This document shows positions 19,157 through 27,895 of a stretch of 64,000 nucleotides of DNA, piece after piece. Every line of letters starts with the position of its first letter. Position 1 is the first letter of the stretch. The position numbers were made by a program, and so were the translations under genes. The stretch is from Streptomyces sp. GESEQ-4 (lineage in GTDB: Bacteria; Actinomycetota; Actinomycetes; Streptomycetales; Streptomycetaceae). The stretch is taken from NCBI RefSeq assembly GCF_017948455.1, contig NZ_JAFFSU010000012.1, forward strand, positions 205,741 through 269,740. The letters run 5' to 3'. The notes beneath the pieces are model-generated. The model was not told where the DNA came from. It did no database searches and worked only from the letters and a program-made list of their open reading frames with translations.

Positions 19157-19624
19157 TCACCGACAGTTGTCCGCCGCCTCGATCAACCGAGCCGCCTCCC
19201 CCAGCGCCGCCCGCAGCACCGCGGGATCCGTCGCCAGGTCGGCCTCGCCGGGGGGCAGCAACCAGTCCGACCCCTCCACCGGCGGCTCGGGGTTCAGACA
19301 CGACCCCCGCCCGTCCGTCTCCGTACACGTACTCCCCGGGACGTCCCACCCCGCCGCCGTCCCAGCCGGGACCACGAACCCCAGGGTGTCGCAGCCGTCG
19401 TCGTGCAGCACCGGCCCCACCGAGTCCCCGGCCCCCCGCCGCAGGATGTCGACCGCCTCCAGCCCCTGCCGAGCGGGCACCGTCACCAGGTCGCACCCGT
19501 CCGCGTCGGCGGCGAACGGCGTCGCGCTGCTCTCCGGGGTCGGTGCATGCCGCGCCGTCGTCACCGGAGCACTCGGCACACACGCCTCGACGCTCTGACT
19601 GGTCTCCATCCCGGCCTGCACCAC
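19157..19624 (-). CDS. Conserved Streptomyces protein of unknown function
   Basis: A 155-residue protein with several cysteines (ACVPS, DGCDL, DDGCDTLGF, GSTCTETDGRGSCLNP). The segments GFVVPAGTAAGW and SDWLLPP recall N-terminal regions of proteins labelled primase/polymerase-like in streptomycetes, but that link is weak. GTG 19624 is set by aggagg six bases upstream. It lies 54 bases upstream of the methyltransferase-like gene on the same strand and may share its transcript. Confidence 0.6.
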   Translation of the reverse strand: MVQAGMETSQSVEACVPSAPVTTARHAPTPESSATPFAADADGCDLVTVPARQGLEAVDILRRGAGDSVGPVLHDDGCDTLGFVVPAGTAAGWDVPGSTCTETDGRGSCLNPEPPVEGSDWLLPPGEADLATDPAVLRAALGEAARLIEAADNCR

Positions 19625-19896
19625 GGAACCCCTCCTAGGGCGAGCGGGTCGGGAGTCGGGCGGCTCCCGGTCCACAGAGTCCAACGCGTCGCCGCGTCAA
19701 CGGCTACGCGAGAAGTCAGCCGCAAAGGATGGCAGTTCATGGCAGATCACGGATGAGATATCCGGTTTGTAGCCAAACACCGCGTGGTGGCTCCGACACA
19801 GCAGGTACGTTCTTGCCCGCCGGACACAGGGGTGCCTCACGGACAACCAGCCCTATATCCGGCATGGTTCGACGGTTCGCACGAGAGGACCCGGCC

Positions 19897-21336
19897 ATGG
19901 CGTCGTCCGAAGTGACCTCGTCTCAGTCTCCCCGGCCACCGCGGCCGAATCTCGCGTTCCGGCAGTTGCGCGCCCAGCGCTCGCCGGCCGAGTTCGCCGC
20001 GGCGGTCCGGCGAGCCGCCCGCGAGATCGGTGAGCGGGTCAGCTGTGACGCGCGCTACATCGGTCGAGTCGAGGCGGGTGAGATCCGCTGCCCCAACTAC
20101 GCGTACGAGCGGGTGTTCCTGCACATGTTCCCCGGCCGCACGCTCACCGACCTGGGCTTCGCGCCCCGCGCATCCGTACGCGGACGCGGGGCGCGAAACC
20201 CCGAGGACGCGCCCCCCTTGCACACCACAAGCCCGGCGTACGAACCCGGTGAGACGGAGGGGGCGTACGAGCCGTATGACCCGCAGAAGCCCTACGAGAC
20301 GCACGAGAACCACGAGGAGAGCGACGTGCTACGTCGCGCATTCATGACCGGCGGTGGCGCCACGGTGGCCGCCGCCCTGGGCCCCATCGGGCTCGCCGTC
20401 GACGCATCGGCCGCCCAGCGCCCGGCCCGCCGCTCCGGAGCGGGCGAGGCGGACGCCCTGGAGGAGGCCGTGCGCAGAATCCGGCTGCTCGACGACCGGC
20501 ACGGCGCGGACGGCCTCTACCAGCGCGCGGCGGCCCCGCTGCGCGCCGCATACGCGCTGCTCGACGCCGGAGCGACCCGGCAGAAGACCGCGGACCGCCT
20601 CCACTCGGGCGCCGGTGAGCTGGCCATCTCGGTGGGCTGGCTGGCCCATGACTCGGGCCGGTTCGACGACGCGCGCTCGCACTACGCGGAGGCGCTCGCG
20701 ACCGCCCGGATGTCCGGCGATCCCGGCCTCGAGGCGCACGCCTTCTGCAACACGGCGTTCCTCGCGCGGGACGCGGGACGGCCGAGGGAGGCGTTGCGCG
20801 CCGCGCAGGCCGCGCAACGCGTCGCACGCCCGCTGGGCTCCGCACGCCTGATGTCGCTGCTCGCACTGCGTGAGGCGGGCGGCTGGGCGGGGCTCGCCGA
20901 CCGCACCGGCTGCGAGCAGGCACTGGCCCGCGCCCAGGCCCTGTACGACCGCGGCCCCTCGGAGGACGACCCCGAGTGGATGAGCTTCTACGGCGAGGCC
21001 GAACTGGAGGGCCTGGAGGCGCAGTGCTGGTCCACCCTGGGCGACTGGCCCCGCGCGGCCCGCCACGCCCGGCGTGCGGCCCAGCTCCAGGACCGGCACT
21101 TCACCCGCAACATCGCCCTGTACACCGCCGAACTGGCCGACGACCTCGCCCGCGGCGGCCACCCCGACGAGGCGGCCCTGGCCGGCATGCGCGTCCTGGA
21201 TCTCCTCAACGAGGTCCAGTCGTCCCGGATCCAGACGATGCTGGCGGGAACCGCGCGCGTGCTGCTCCCGCACCGCCGCGCCTCGGATGTGTCGGCCTTC
21301 CTGGAGCGGCACGCGTCCCTCCCGCGTACGGCATGA
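19897..21336 (+). CDS. Helix-turn-helix regulator with TPR-like helical repeats
   Basis: A 479-residue cytoplasmic regulator. An XRE-like N-terminal region (about 12-85) includes VSCDARYIGRVEAGEIRCPN, typical of a large actinomycete family. An acidic Glu/Tyr-rich linker precedes a Gly/Ala-rich hydrophobic patch near residue 150. The rest is alpha-helical with TPR-like repeats (AISVGWLAHDSGRFDDARSH, FCNTAFLARDAGRPREALRA). Such proteins often link a small partner or peptide signal to transcription. ATG 19897 has gagagga upstream; an in-frame ATG at 19864 is an alternative. Confidence 0.8.
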   Translation: MASSEVTSSQSPRPPRPNLAFRQLRAQRSPAEFAAAVRRAAREIGERVSCDARYIGRVEAGEIRCPNYAYERVFLHMFPGRTLTDLGFAPRASVRGRGARNPEDAPPLHTTSPAYEPGETEGAYEPYDPQKPYETHENHEESDVLRRAFMTGGGATVAAALGPIGLAVDASAAQRPARRSGAGEADALEEAVRRIRLLDDRHGADGLYQRAAAPLRAAYALLDAGATRQKTADRLHSGAGELAISVGWLAHDSGRFDDARSHYAEALATARMSGDPGLEAHAFCNTAFLARDAGRPREALRAAQAAQRVARPLGSARLMSLLALREAGGWAGLADRTGCEQALARAQALYDRGPSEDDPEWMSFYGEAELEGLEAQCWSTLGDWPRAARHARRAAQLQDRHFTRNIALYTAELADDLARGGHPDEAALAGMRVLDLLNEVQSSRIQTMLAGTARVLLPHRRASDVSAFLERHASLPRTA

Positions 21337-21351
21337 GCGGTCCCGCAGGCC

Positions 21352-21948
21352 CTACCCGCCCAGGTGCCCCAGGTCGTTCCAGCTCTCGATCGCCGGCTCG
21401 CCGTACGCCCACCCGAGCACCGACAGCGACGTGGGATTGAGCCGTATCCGGGCCGCGAAATCGAGCGGCAGGCCCAGCCATCGCGCGCCGATGGACCGCA
21501 GGATGTGCCCGTGGGCGAAGACCAGCACATCCCGGTCCGCCGCCCGCGCCCAGGCGACGACCTCGTCCGCTCGGGCCGTCACCTCGGCGAGGCTCTCCCC
21601 GTCGGGCACCCCGTCGCGCCAGATCAGCCAGCCGGGCCGGCCGGACTGGATCTCGTCGGGCGTCATGCCCTCGTACGCGCCGTAGTCCCACTCCATGAGC
21701 ACGTCCCAGGCACGCGCGCGTTCCCCCAACCCGGCCAGTTCGCATGTCTCACGCGCGCGTGCCAGGGGGCTGGTGCGCACCTCGACGCCGGGGAGACCGT
21801 CGTACGGTGCCCGGTGCAGCCGCTCGCCGAGCAGTTTGGCGCCGCGGCGGCCCTCCTCGAGCAGAGGGACGTCGGTCCTGCCGGTGTGTCTGCCGGACAG
21901 CGACCAGGCCGTCTGTCCGTGTCTGGCCAGCAGGATGCGCGGTGCCAT
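21352..21948 (-). CDS. Histidine phosphatase family protein
   Basis: A 198-residue cytoplasmic phosphatase of the phosphoglycerate-mutase-like superfamily. The catalytic RHG motif is LLARHGQTAWSLSGRHTGRT at the N-terminus. The second arginine lies in VRTSPLARARET, the acid in EWDYGAYEG, and the second histidine in VFAHGHILR. ATG 21948 has ggaaagg upstream. The size and EWDYGAYEG resemble small broad-specificity phosphatases such as GpmB/PhoE. It converges on the regulator gene with 15 bases between stops. Confidence 0.88.
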   Translation of the reverse strand: MAPRILLARHGQTAWSLSGRHTGRTDVPLLEEGRRGAKLLGERLHRAPYDGLPGVEVRTSPLARARETCELAGLGERARAWDVLMEWDYGAYEGMTPDEIQSGRPGWLIWRDGVPDGESLAEVTARADEVVAWARAADRDVLVFAHGHILRSIGARWLGLPLDFAARIRLNPTSLSVLGWAYGEPAIESWNDLGHLGG

Positions 21949-21963
21949 GGAAGACCTTTCCAG

Positions 21964-22004
21964 AGGGATTCCATGAGGAATCGAGGGATTCCATGAGGAT
22001 TCGA
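21964..22004. repeat. Tandem 19-bp direct repeat upstream of the phosphatase gene
   Basis: gagggattccatgaggaat and gagggattccatgaggatt occur side by side (starts 21964 and 21983). The first contains the perfect small palindrome gattcc-atga-ggaatc. It lies 16-56 bases upstream of the phosphatase start, overlapping its likely promoter, so operator function is possible. Confidence 0.6.
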
Positions 22005-22166
22005 GTGGGACCCCTTCATCATCGCCTACGGCACACACGGGCAACCCGCCGGGCGATCTCTGCGTCTATCAGGGCCGGGGGCGCCACTCGGGGGCTCGCG
22101 CATACACCGTAAAGTGGCACGTCCGGAGCGCCGGGGCCGCGCGACGAGAAGGGGGAGGGCGATCGG

Positions 22167-23120
22167 ATGCCGCACGCCGAGACGCTGGGCACCGAGGCAG
22201 CCCTACGGCCCCGCCCGCGCTGGTGGACCGAACTGCCGCTGATTGTGCTGGTGTACGCCTGCTACTCCGGGGGCCGGCTGCTCGTCGGGGGCGATGTCTC
22301 CAAGGCCGTCGACCACGGCCTGGCGATCCTGAAGATCGAGAAGGTCCTCCATCTCAACGCGGAGCATCCGCTCAACCGCCTGTTCACCCGCGAGCCCTGG
22401 ATCGGCGTCCCGGCCGACTTCTGGTACGCGTCGCTGCACTACGCCGTCACGCCCGCGATCCTGATCTGGCTCTTCCGGTCCCGTTCCCGGCACTACCGCG
22501 CGGCCCGCACCTGGCTGATGACGTCCACCTTCATCGGCCTGATCGGCTTCACGCTGCTGCCGACCTGTCCGCCCCGTCTGCTCGACGCGAGCCACGGCTT
22601 CGTCGACACGATGGCGCAGTACAGCTCGTACGGCTGGTGGGGCGGCGACGCGAGCGCGCCGAAGGGGCTGGGCGGCCTGACCAACCAGTACGCGGCGATG
22701 CCGAGCCTGCACTGCGGCTGGGCGCTGTGGTGCGGCGTGATCCTCTGGCGGTACGGCGGGACGCGTCTGACCAAGGTCGCCGCCGTCGTCTACCCGCTGG
22801 TGACGACGATCGTGGTGATGGGCACCGCGAACCACTACTTCCTCGACGCGGTCGCGGGCGCGGCCGTCATGGGCGCCGGGTTCCTGCTGACGCCGTACGT
22901 GTTGCGGGTCGCCGGCCTCGTCCGGACCCGGCTGACGGCGCGGGTCGTGCCCGTCACAGCGGGCACTGTCGACGCACCCGCCTCAATTGTCAGTGGCGGA
23001 TGCCAGACTTCCACGGGTGAGCGACTTCCACGGCAGCGCGAGTCCCGGTTCGGATCCGGAGCCGAGCCGAGTGCCGTCCCCCAGGACGCGGGGGACAGCA
23101 CTCCGGCACCGGCTCGCTGA
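22167..23120 (+). CDS. PAP2-family membrane phosphatase
   Basis: A 317-residue integral membrane protein of the PAP2 / inositolphosphotransferase-like superfamily. About six hydrophobic spans are seen. The conserved phosphatase motifs are AAMPSLHCGW (about 176-185) and GTANHYFLDAVAG (about 217-229). The substrate is a lipid phosphate or lipid-linked head group, not resolved here. ATG 22167 has gggggaggg upstream. The last 55 residues are low-complexity, and their coding sequence holds the promoter and first 35 codons of the downstream nuclease gene in another frame. Confidence 0.86.
   Translation: MPHAETLGTEAALRPRPRWWTELPLIVLVYACYSGGRLLVGGDVSKAVDHGLAILKIEKVLHLNAEHPLNRLFTREPWIGVPADFWYASLHYAVTPAILIWLFRSRSRHYRAARTWLMTSTFIGLIGFTLLPTCPPRLLDASHGFVDTMAQYSSYGWWGGDASAPKGLGGLTNQYAAMPSLHCGWALWCGVILWRYGGTRLTKVAAVVYPLVTTIVVMGTANHYFLDAVAGAAVMGAGFLLTPYVLRVAGLVRTRLTARVVPVTAGTVDAPASIVSGGCQTSTGERLPRQRESRFGSGAEPSAVPQDAGDSTPAPAR
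22987..23009 (+). promoter_or_regulatory. RecA-independent DNA-damage type promoter (RecA-NDp-like)
   Basis: TTGTCAGTG at 22987-22995, eight bases, then CAGACT at 23004-23009. The actinobacterial motif recognised with PafBC is TTGTCRGTG-N8-TANNNT; the upstream box is exact and the -10 differs at its first base. A start point about seven bases downstream coincides with GTG 23017, implying a leaderless transcript. The element lies inside the 3' end of the PAP2 gene. Confidence 0.72.
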
Positions 23121-24207
23121 GCTGCGCGGCCCCGACGTACCGGCCAAGGCACTGGACGCCCGTGCCCTGGCCGCACTCGCCGCCAACCCCGGCTGCAAGC
23201 GGCGCGCGATCCTCGACGGCGCCGGGGTGGACAAGGCGGCGCTGGCGAGCGCGCTGGGCGCCCCGTCGGCCTTCGGGCAGTCGCAGTTCGCGTTCGTCCG
23301 GGGCAACGCGTTCGAGGCGAAGGTCAAGGCCGACGGCGGCGCGGAGCTGCTGCGGCTGGTGCACGAGAAGCTGGACCGAGGCGCCGAACCGCCCGCACGC
23401 GCGCACGTGCCCGACCTGTCCGCGATCGGCCCCGAGGGGCGGTCCGCGCGTACGGCGCTGGCGCTGCGCGAGGCCGTGGAAGCCGGTGACTGGACGCTGC
23501 TCGACCATCCGATGCTCGCCCTCGACGTCGCCGGGTCGCCCGCCTTCCTGGAGCCGGACGCGGTGGTCGTGCACCCGGACGGCAGCTGGACGGTCGTGGA
23601 GATCAAGTCCTTCCCCATGCTGGACGGCTCGGCGGACCCGGCGAAGGTGGGCGCGGCGGCCCGCCAGGCCGCGGTGTACGTCCTGGCACTGGAGCAGGTC
23701 GCGGCCCGCCTCACCCCCGCCCCGCGCGTACGCCATCGGGTGCTGCTGGTCTGCCCGAAGGACTTCTCCAACCTGCCCACGGCGTCCGCCGTCGACGTGC
23801 GCAAGCAGCGCGCGGTGACCGGCCGCCAGCTGGCCCGGCTCACCCGCATCCAGGACATCGCCGACGCGCTCCCGGAGACCACCTGCTTCTCCCCCGAGCT
23901 GCCCGTCGGCGAGCTGACCGCGGCCGTCGAGTCGGTTCCGGCGACCTACGCGCCCGAGTGCCTGTCCGCCTGTGAGCTGGCCTTCCACTGCCGTGACCGC
24001 TCCCGCGCGGCCGGCGCGGTGACCTCCCTGGGCCGTTCGGTACGGGCCGAGCTGGGCGGGCTGACGACAGTCGGGGACGTGCTCGCGGCGGCCCGCGGCG
24101 AGGCCGGCGACCCGGACGACCCGGCGGTGGCGGCGCTGCGCCGGGCGGCGGAGCTACGGGCCGAGGCGCTCGACCGGCGCGTAGGGGAGGCCGCCCCGTG
24201 TCGCTGA
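23017..24207 (+). CDS. PD-(D/E)XK nuclease, RecB/Cas4-like, with putative Fe-S cysteines
   Basis: A 396-residue protein with the motifs of RecB-type nucleases: RGNAFEAKV (motif I), Asp181 in LEPDAVVV, Glu196 and Lys198 in VVEIK, and Gln217/Tyr221 in RQAAVYVLA (QxxxY). One cysteine before the domain (Cys60) and three after it (Cys315, 319, 325 in ECLSACELAFHC) match the 1+3 layout of the 4Fe-4S cluster in Cas4, AddB and Dna2. GTG 23017 fits a leaderless start at the damage-type promoter; TTG 22987 and GTG 22993 are in frame upstream. It overlaps the next gene by ten bases and forms an operon with an SF1 helicase. Confidence 0.83.
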   Translation: MSDFHGSASPGSDPEPSRVPSPRTRGTALRHRLAELRGPDVPAKALDARALAALAANPGCKRRAILDGAGVDKAALASALGAPSAFGQSQFAFVRGNAFEAKVKADGGAELLRLVHEKLDRGAEPPARAHVPDLSAIGPEGRSARTALALREAVEAGDWTLLDHPMLALDVAGSPAFLEPDAVVVHPDGSWTVVEIKSFPMLDGSADPAKVGAAARQAAVYVLALEQVAARLTPAPRVRHRVLLVCPKDFSNLPTASAVDVRKQRAVTGRQLARLTRIQDIADALPETTCFSPELPVGELTAAVESVPATYAPECLSACELAFHCRDRSRAAGAVTSLGRSVRAELGGLTTVGDVLAAARGEAGDPDDPAVAALRRAAELRAEALDRRVGEAAPCR

Positions 24208-25787
24208 TCTCCACCCTCGCCCGTCTCGAAGCCGTCGCCACCGGTCACGCCCAGCCCGCCGCCACGGTCCGGCACCGGCATCTGTCCGACCACCCCCTGG
24301 TCTTCGTGCCGCTCACCACGGCCGGTGAGGCCGGCGCCCCGCTCGGCGCGCTGGTGGGCACCGACCGGGACGCGCCGCGCCTGCTGGTCGTACCGCAGCC
24401 ACGCGACCGCGACCTGAGGTTCGCGTTCCTGGCGGAGCTGGCGGATGTCGTGCTGCCGTATGTCGACGGGTACGCCGAGGCGGTCGAGGCCGCCGAGCGC
24501 TCCGAGACGGACCCCGAGACCGGCAAGCGGGTCAAGGTCGAGGTCGAACTGTGCGCGGACGCCCCGCAGTTGATCGTCCCGAGCCGCGCGGGCGTCGATT
24601 TCGTACGACTGCTCGGACGCTCCATGCGCTTTCGGCGCACGGCGGAGCAGGACCCGGAGACCCCGTATCCGGCGCCGCCCCGGGTTCCGCTGCTCGGCCG
24701 GTGGCTGACCCACTTCGGGGAGCGGGCCCGCGTGCCCGGCTCCTCGCTGCTGCTGGCCATGACGGACGTGCTGGCCCGGCACTGGGAGACCGGCCAGTCC
24801 AGCCTCGAGGACCAGCACCTCGGCGCGCTGCTCGCGTGGATCGACCCCCCGGAGGGCGAGCAGGGAGCCGAGGCCGCCCTGCGGGCCGAGCTGGCGCGGG
24901 ACCGGCAGGGCCAGCTGCTGTGCCCGCCCGCCGGTCCGGCCACCGACCCGGCGTTCGACAACAGGCTGCTCGCGCCCGCGATCGAGCGCTACGACCGTGC
25001 GCGCACCGCCCTCGCCGCCGCCGAGGACGGCCTGCAGGCGGACGACCGGCTCGGTGAACTCACCGCCGCCGAGCGGGAGATCCGCGATCTTGTGCTGAGC
25101 CGTACGCTGCCCACCTGGCAGAAGGTCTGGCAGGGCCTCGACCTGCTGCGCGCCCTGCCCACCGGCGCGCACATCGAGGAGCGGTGGACGCGCGACCGCT
25201 GGTCCTTCACCGCCCACCGCGACCGGATCGTGGCCGGCGAGCCCCCGCAGCCGCGCCGCGACGACGCGGTCACCGCGGCCAACAAGCTCGCCGCGCGCGA
25301 GCGGGAGCAGGCCCGTCTGGAGGCCCAGGAGGCGCTCGACGACCCGCTGGTGATGGCCGGGCGGCGGCTGTCCGGAGAGGCGTTCGCGGGCGAGGTCACG
25401 GATGTCGTCATGGCGTACAGCGAGAGCAAGCGCCCCAGCCCGCGCCCGCTGATCACGGTCCGCACCGGCGACCGGCCGCATCTCGGTGAGCGGGTCAGGG
25501 TGTACCGGTCGCTGGGCGGGAAGCCGCAGGCGGCGGAGTTCGTCGAGCGCGCCGGGGACGACCTGATCGTGCTGCGGATCGTCGACAAGATGGGCCGCGG
25601 CAAGGTGCCGGAGGAAGGTTCGGTGCCGGACAAGGGCGACGCGGTCTGCTTCACGCTCTTCGAGCACGAACAGCGGGGCGGCGCCAAGCTGCCCGATCCC
25701 GAGCAGACCCCGTGGACCCATGGCGGGCCGCCCGGCGAGGCGGTCCTCCCCGAGGCTGACCCGATGACCGCGGAGGACGTGCTGTGA
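24198..25787 (+). CDS. Unrecognised 529-residue partner of the nuclease-helicase operon
   Basis: I do not recognise this protein. The first 210 residues look mixed alpha/beta (HPLVFVPLTTA, DRDLRFAFLAELADVVLPY). Residues about 210-380 are helical and charged. About 385-495 is strand-rich (GEVTDVVMAYSES, LITVRTGDR, LGERVRVYRSLGG, DDLIVLRIVDKMG), resembling a small beta-barrel. In Dna2 and Upf1-like SF1B enzymes a beta-barrel and helical stalk sit between nuclease and helicase cores, so this may be that link on its own chain; that is inference. GTG 24198 overlaps the nuclease gene, and the 3' end overlaps the helicase as GTGA, so strict co-expression is expected. Confidence 0.75.
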   Translation: MSLISTLARLEAVATGHAQPAATVRHRHLSDHPLVFVPLTTAGEAGAPLGALVGTDRDAPRLLVVPQPRDRDLRFAFLAELADVVLPYVDGYAEAVEAAERSETDPETGKRVKVEVELCADAPQLIVPSRAGVDFVRLLGRSMRFRRTAEQDPETPYPAPPRVPLLGRWLTHFGERARVPGSSLLLAMTDVLARHWETGQSSLEDQHLGALLAWIDPPEGEQGAEAALRAELARDRQGQLLCPPAGPATDPAFDNRLLAPAIERYDRARTALAAAEDGLQADDRLGELTAAEREIRDLVLSRTLPTWQKVWQGLDLLRALPTGAHIEERWTRDRWSFTAHRDRIVAGEPPQPRRDDAVTAANKLAAREREQARLEAQEALDDPLVMAGRRLSGEAFAGEVTDVVMAYSESKRPSPRPLITVRTGDRPHLGERVRVYRSLGGKPQAAEFVERAGDDLIVLRIVDKMGRGKVPEEGSVPDKGDAVCFTLFEHEQRGGAKLPDPEQTPWTHGGPPGEAVLPEADPMTAEDVL

Positions 25788-27124
25788 CGGCCCAGGCCGC
25801 TTTCGACCCGGGTGCGGAGGCCGCCCGCGCGACCGACGCGATCCTCGCCGACACCCTGCACGGCACCCATCGGGGCGTCGTCGTCGACTCCCCGCCCGGT
25901 GCCGGCAAGTCCACGCTCGTCGTCCGTGCGGCGCTGGAACTGGCCGATGCCGGGCGCCCGCTGATGGTCATCGCGCAGACGAACGCCCAGGTCGACGACC
26001 TGGTGCTGAGACTCGCCGAGAAGAACCCCGAGCTGCCGGTCGGCCGGCTGCACAGCAGCGACACCGACCCGTACGACAAGGCGCTGGACGATCTGCCGCA
26101 GGTACGGAAGTCCGCGAAGGCCGGCGAGCTGACCGGCCTCCCGGTCGTGGTCTCGACGGCCGCCAAGTGGGCGCACGTCAAGGTCGACGAACCGTGGCGG
26201 CACGCGATCGTCGACGAGGCGTACCAGATGCGCTCGGACGCGCTGCTCGCCGTGGCCGGGCTGTTCGAGCGGGCGCTGTTCGTGGGCGACCCGGGGCAGC
26301 TGGACCCGTTCTCGATCGTGGGCAGCGAGCAGTGGGCGGGCCTGTCGTACGACCCGTCCGGCTCCGCCGTGACCACCCTGCTCGCCCACAACCCCGAGCT
26401 GCCGCAGCACCGCCTCCCGGTGTCCTGGCGGCTCCCGGCGTCCGCGGCGCCCCTGGTGTCGGACGCCTTCTACCCGTACACACCGTTCCGCAGCGGCACG
26501 GACCACGGCGACCGGCGGCTGACCTTCGCGGTCCCCTCGGACGGCTCCGGCCCCGACCGGGTGATCGACGAGGCGGCCGCGTCGGGCTGGGGCCTGCTGG
26601 AGCTGCCCGCCCGGCGCACCCCGCGCACCGATCCGGAGGCGGTACGGGCCGTCGCGACGGTCGTACGACGACTGCTGGACCGGGGCGGTGCGGCCACGTC
26701 GGAGCGGTCGGACGGCCCGGCGCCCCTGACCGCCGACCGGATCGCGGTCGGCACGGCACACCGGGACCAGGCGGCGGCGGTACGGGCAGCACTCGGCGAT
26801 CTGGGCGTCGCCGACGTCACGGTCGACACCGCGAACCGACTCCAGGGCCGCGAGTACGACGTCACGGTGATCCTTCACCCCCTGTCAGGCCGCCCCGACG
26901 CGACCGCCTTCCACCTGGAGACCGGACGACTCTGCGTCCTCACCTCCCGCCACCGGCACGCCTGCATCGTGGTCTGCCGGGCCGGGGTGAGCGACCTGCT
27001 GGACGAATATCCGTCGACCGAGCCGGTACAACTGGGGACGGTCGTGAAGTTCCCTGACGGCTGGGAGGCGAACCACGCGGTGCTGGCGCACCTGGCCGAG
27101 CGGCGGGTGGCGTGGCGGCCGTGA
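25784..27124 (+). CDS. SF1 (Upf1/Dna2-like) helicase
   Basis: A 446-residue superfamily 1 helicase. Walker A is DSPPGAGKST (about 35-44), motif Ia AQTNAQVDDL, motif II HAIVDEAYQM, motif III FVGDPGQLDPF, motif IV-like VSWRLPAS, motif V DTANRLQGREYDVTVI and motif VI LTSRHRHACIVV. GDPGQL and the dense C-terminal core favour the SF1B Upf1/Dna2-like branch (5'-3' polarity in known members) over UvrD-like enzymes. It is much shorter than Dna2, lacking nuclease and N-terminal barrel, both possibly supplied by the two overlapping upstream genes. Confidence 0.86.
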   Translation: MTAQAAFDPGAEAARATDAILADTLHGTHRGVVVDSPPGAGKSTLVVRAALELADAGRPLMVIAQTNAQVDDLVLRLAEKNPELPVGRLHSSDTDPYDKALDDLPQVRKSAKAGELTGLPVVVSTAAKWAHVKVDEPWRHAIVDEAYQMRSDALLAVAGLFERALFVGDPGQLDPFSIVGSEQWAGLSYDPSGSAVTTLLAHNPELPQHRLPVSWRLPASAAPLVSDAFYPYTPFRSGTDHGDRRLTFAVPSDGSGPDRVIDEAAASGWGLLELPARRTPRTDPEAVRAVATVVRRLLDRGGAATSERSDGPAPLTADRIAVGTAHRDQAAAVRAALGDLGVADVTVDTANRLQGREYDVTVILHPLSGRPDATAFHLETGRLCVLTSRHRHACIVVCRAGVSDLLDEYPSTEPVQLGTVVKFPDGWEANHAVLAHLAERRVAWRP

Positions 27125-27329
27125 CCGGCTCCCGGGCAGCGCACCAGCAAGCGCCGCAGACGACGCCGCCCACCGCCGGACGGAGTCCGGCACGCCGCCG
27201 GAGGCGGCCAACGAATACAGCGCCTGTGCCGGTGCCATGTGCCGGGGGCCCACTTGCGGAGGCGCGAGACAATGGACGGTGGCCCGCTCCACAGGCCGGT
27301 CGTCCATGACGTACGAGGAGGAGACAGAC

Positions 27330-27701
27330 ATGGCGGAGCCCACGCCGCGTCGGAACGAACCGCGGCTACGCCCCGCGCCACTGCTCTTCGAGCCCGCGCA
27401 GGTGGCGGACGATCCGGAGCACTTCTTCGATCTGGAGTCGATCGAGGATCCGCGCGCGTTGCTGGCGCGGGCGACAGAGCTGACGCAGGCGTTTCGGGCG
27501 GCTACGGACCGTGCGGTGGAGTTTCAGGCGATCGCGGCCGCGCAGTTGGCCGACCCTCGGCGGTTCGATCGGCTGACGGCGGCGGATATCGCTGAGCGGG
27601 CCGAGTGGACCGAGGACTACGCGAAGAAGATGGTCGAGTTCGGGCGGGATCTCTTGCGGGGGGTTGCCGGGGACGGGCGAGGTACTGCGGATCCGGTGTG
27701 A
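27330..27701 (+). CDS. Small conserved actinomycete protein, unknown function
   Basis: A 123-residue hydrophilic, mostly helical cytoplasmic protein (FDLESIEDPRALLARATELT, RFDRLTAADIAERAEWTEDY). No catalytic motif or membrane segment is seen. ATG 27330 has gaggaggag seven bases upstream; an ATG 24 bases earlier is less well placed. It follows the helicase gene by 205 bases on the same strand, so co-expression is possible but unproven. Confidence 0.75.
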   Translation: MAEPTPRRNEPRLRPAPLLFEPAQVADDPEHFFDLESIEDPRALLARATELTQAFRAATDRAVEFQAIAAAQLADPRRFDRLTAADIAERAEWTEDYAKKMVEFGRDLLRGVAGDGRGTADPV

Positions 27702-27895
27702 GTGACGTGAACGCCGGCTGGTGCGGGCCGGGGGTGGGTCGCGCGGCCCGGCGCTGACGGGTGCCGCCTACGCCCACCCGCGTCACCCCTGCCGGCATAT
27801 GCCAGGCGGGCAAGATACTCCCTCCCGTTGCTCTCTGTCCCCGTTTCCGGCAACCCTCCGGGACTGGCTGCTCACCGGCGGTAGATCTGGACGGT

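Noticed and set aside
27794..27803. GGCATATGCC upstream of the 27896 gene as a second IclR operator
   Set aside because: Only the 10-bp core matches; flanks break the 16-bp palindrome and a short self-complementary core can occur by chance.
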